Assembly (NCBI RefSeq): GCF_000003605.2
Contig: NW_003130356.1
Span: 431,431 to 441,444 of the forward strand
From: Saccoglossus kowalevskii
Taxonomy: Eukaryota; Hemichordata; Enteropneusta; Harrimaniidae
DNA: 10,014 nucleotides
Reading direction: 5' to 3'
Shown here: piece by piece, positions 8,461 through 10,014 of the stretch
Layout of the letters: each line of letters opens with the position of its first letter
Numbering within the stretch: position 1 is the first letter of the stretch
Program-made: the position numbers and the translations under genes
Notes under the pieces: generated by a model
The model's input: only the letters and a program-made list of their open reading frames with translations
What the model was told of the DNA's origin: nothing
Database searches by the model: none

Positions 8461-8937
8461 ATATTCTAATTTTTTTTCAATCAGTACTATTGGGAAATAA
8501 CACCTTTGTGGAAAATTCAGAATTGTTACTAGATTTACCCCATGCGTCTTAGTTTTAACGTAAAATATGTAAAGACATTAACAAAAATTAGTGGATATAA
8601 AATATATGTTAATTAATTTTTAATTGATTAACTGAAATTGATTGAGTAATTTGATACTGAAGTGAATTTTTTCACCAACACTTGTTAATATTCATATTCA
8701 GTTTTTTTAGTAACTAATTAAAAAATGGTAATGATTTCAAAAAAATAAGTCATGTCTATAATGATATAATTATTGCAATTAACATTTGTAATGCTGTTTT
8801 TTGCTTTAAAATTTTTTTATAGATCTGCAATAATTATATTTAATTTTTGTATTTTTTTTTCAACTTTTTTGATTCATATTGTACTCTTAAGCAAATAAAA
8901 AAAAAAACAGCTGTCTAAATGTGAATAATAGACATAC

Positions 8938-9143
8938 TACTGTAAAATACATTATTTTAGCTGGAATCAATTTTTGCTGAAAATTTTTTTCTAGTGTCTT
9001 GTATAGAATTTATTTTCCCTGATTTTTGACGAGTTGAATGTAAAATATGGGGGGGAAAAAGGTATATTTACTGGATTTTATTTTCACTGAATCATTCCTT
9101 CAATGAAATTTAATTCCAAGCAAAAATAAAGTATTTTACAGTA
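8938..9143. mobile_element. MITE-like element with terminal inverted repeats
   Basis: The ends are perfect 13-base inverted repeats, TACTGTAAAATAC (8938-8950) and GTATTTTACAGTA (9131-9143). The match continues inward with few mismatches and one gap for about 40 bases. The element is 206 bases long, AT-rich and has no coding capacity, so it would depend on a transposase supplied elsewhere. The outermost TA on each side could be a TA target duplication, as left by Tc1/mariner-type transposases, with the inverted repeat proper starting CTGTAAAATAC. The inner wording (attattttagctgg) recalls the fold-back elements of intron 1, but a shared origin is not shown. Confidence 0.7.
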
Positions 9144-9275
9144 TGTATTTTTTATTTGCCACCTCAAAGGTGATTCTGTCTCAGTATTACATACTAAAAT
9201 TAAAAAACAAAAGGGCAAAAGTGCAGCTGGTGCTCTCCAGTATAAAGTACCTGTAGTTTTAATTTACCCAGTAGT

Positions 9276-9600
9276 TTGTACATGTACATTGCATGTTTGA
9301 TAGTCAACAATCAGATTTCCAATATGGAGCAGTTTATTTTAGCTAGCCATATAACAAGTTATGTGACCTTTCCGCTGCACATATGCTACAATAGTCGAGA
9401 TACAACGCTATACTGTTCTATATTCTCAGGGCTTCGTGCAAATACATGCAATCTGTGCAGTAGTGTCGCTCATGCAACCGAGGTGTGCACTCAGCTTGCC
9501 TCAACCACCAGGAAGCCTAATTTATATACCCCTGGTAATACATCAGCCTCGGCATCCCATGACAGATCTGGCCGAAAACGTGTTTTCTACCAAGGAAAGG
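9276..9600 (+). pseudogene. Gag-like segment with CCHC zinc knuckle (retroelement)
   Basis: The frame is open from a Met at 9276. Its convincing part starts near DTTLYCSIFSG (about 9393), followed at once by an exact zinc knuckle C-x2-C-x4-H-x4-C (CNLCSSVAHATEVC, 9447-9488). Such knuckles bind the element's RNA in Gag-type proteins. A basic, Ser/Thr-rich linker ending in RKRVFYQGK follows. The downstream zinc-finger segment lies in the +2 frame relative to this one, and the switch occurs at about 9595-9602, consistent with a single-base deletion in an A/G-rich run. Past the shift this frame stays open to 9824 but with out-of-frame residues of no meaning. The Met at 9276 need not be the true start. 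Confidence 0.6.
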
Positions 9601-10014
9601 AATTTGCAACAACTTTAATGCACCTTTCGGCTGCAAAAAGAGCAATTGTGTCTTTTCTCATTTATGCCATAATTGCCATTCATCTGAACACAATTTTAGT
9701 CAAGGGAAATGTGCTCCTAAAGGTCAGCAAAGCAGAGCCTGACTTCCTAAGAAAGCCTCCACTCCAATTAACATTGATATTCTTAGTCAGCAGTTATCCA
9801 CCCATCCAGACTCAGCATTTGTGAACTACCTCATTTCAGGCTTACAGGAAGGCTTTGACACTGGGATTAATAACCCACCTTTATCTACCTTAATTTGCCG
9901 TAATTTGCTATCTGCTCGCAAACAACCAGAAGTTGTTACAGAAAAAATTGCATCAGAAGTCAAAAAAGGATATTTGATTGGCCCCTTTTCTTCACCACCC
10001 TTTGCCAATTACCG
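9390..10014 (+). mobile_element. 5' part of a decayed DIRS-like retroelement
   Basis: Gag-like zinc-binding motifs are followed by the segment that precedes the reverse transcriptase in DIRS-type retroelements: HPDSAFVNYLISGLQEGF at about 9803, then the NLLSARKQP block, then KKGYLIGPFSSPPFANYR at the window edge. This order and wording fit tyrosine-recombinase retroelements known from invertebrates and fish. The reverse transcriptase catalytic motifs, RNase H and recombinase would lie beyond 10014. The copy is damaged by a frameshift near 9600 and a TGA at 9740-9742. It lies in intron 3 in the same direction as the host gene. The left border is not visible; the frame is open from 9276, but similarity is only convincing from about 9390. 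Confidence 0.65.
9599..10014 (+). pseudogene. CCCH + CCHC zinc fingers and RT-preceding segment, interrupted by TGA
   Basis: In the frame starting at 9599 the cysteines and histidines form a CCCH finger, C-x8-C-x4-C-x3-H (9605-9661), then a CCHC-like finger, C-x2-C-x4-H-x6-C (9665-9712). A TGA at 9740-9742 interrupts the frame, which then stays open for 90 codons to the window edge. The continued part has the conserved blocks that precede the reverse transcriptase domain of DIRS-like elements (HPDSAFVNYL; GPFSSPPFANYR). The TGA is either a mutation or the boundary between a Gag-type ORF and a Pol-type ORF, which the window cannot decide. No catalytic residues of the polymerase are in view. 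Confidence 0.65.

Larger units (their letters stand above)
7514..10014 (+). other. SVOP: SVOP intron 3, incomplete (at least 2.5 kb)
   Basis: The donor GTAAGA at 7514 is strong. No downstream stretch encodes the family's helix 3 region, so the acceptor lies past the window. The intron holds a dispersed repeat (about 7860-8460), an AT-rich run with many T tracts (8460-8930), a MITE-like element (8938-9143) and a DIRS-like retroelement in the sense direction from about 9390. I see nothing else supportable in 7560-7860 or 9150-9390. Confidence 0.8.

Noticed and set aside
9826-10008. 60-codon minus-strand frame at the right edge
   Set aside because: It is antisense to the retroelement segment whose + frame carries the conserved blocks.

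Overview
The window is AT-rich DNA (roughly two-thirds A+T by eye) from an animal genome. It carries the 5' part of one intron-containing gene on the + strand, set among transposon remains and simple repeats. Three exons join in phase into the first 138 residues of an SVOP-type protein (synaptic vesicle 2-related protein, major facilitator superfamily). The gene family, the short exons with GT-AG introns, the non-LTR and DIRS-like retroelement pieces and the fold-back repeats suggest an invertebrate metazoan, possibly a marine lophotrochozoan or invertebrate deuterostome. I cannot name the species.

Layout. 1-345 (minus strand) is the C-terminal half of a LINE endonuclease domain, broken at a 26-bp tandem duplication. 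370-781 is the presumed promoter and 5' UTR of the SVOP gene, with a YY1-like site and a POU octamer. Exon 1 (782-938) encodes the cytosolic N-terminus. Intron 1 (939-6130, about 5.2 kb) holds an (AT)20 microsatellite, two degraded fold-back elements, a cluster of promoter-like motifs and a pair of 20-bp direct repeats. Exon 2 (6131-6216) encodes the conserved segment entering the first membrane helix. Exon 3 (7343-7513) encodes the rest of helix 1, helix 2 and the MFS motif A loop. Intron 3 runs off the window and contains an old dispersed repeat (about 7860-8460), a 206-bp MITE-like element (8938-9143) and the 5' part of a decayed DIRS-like retroelement (about 9390-10014). That retroelement has zinc-binding motifs, one frameshift and one in-frame TGA, and is cut by the window edge just before its reverse transcriptase core.

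The only host gene I can support is the SVOP gene. Its remaining exons (MFS helices 3-12) must lie downstream of position 10014. I found no RNA gene, CRISPR array or bacterial-type operon, and no convincing new biological system. The most useful leads are the gene model itself, the retroelement's double zinc-finger ORF with its in-frame stop, and the clusters of regulatory motifs.
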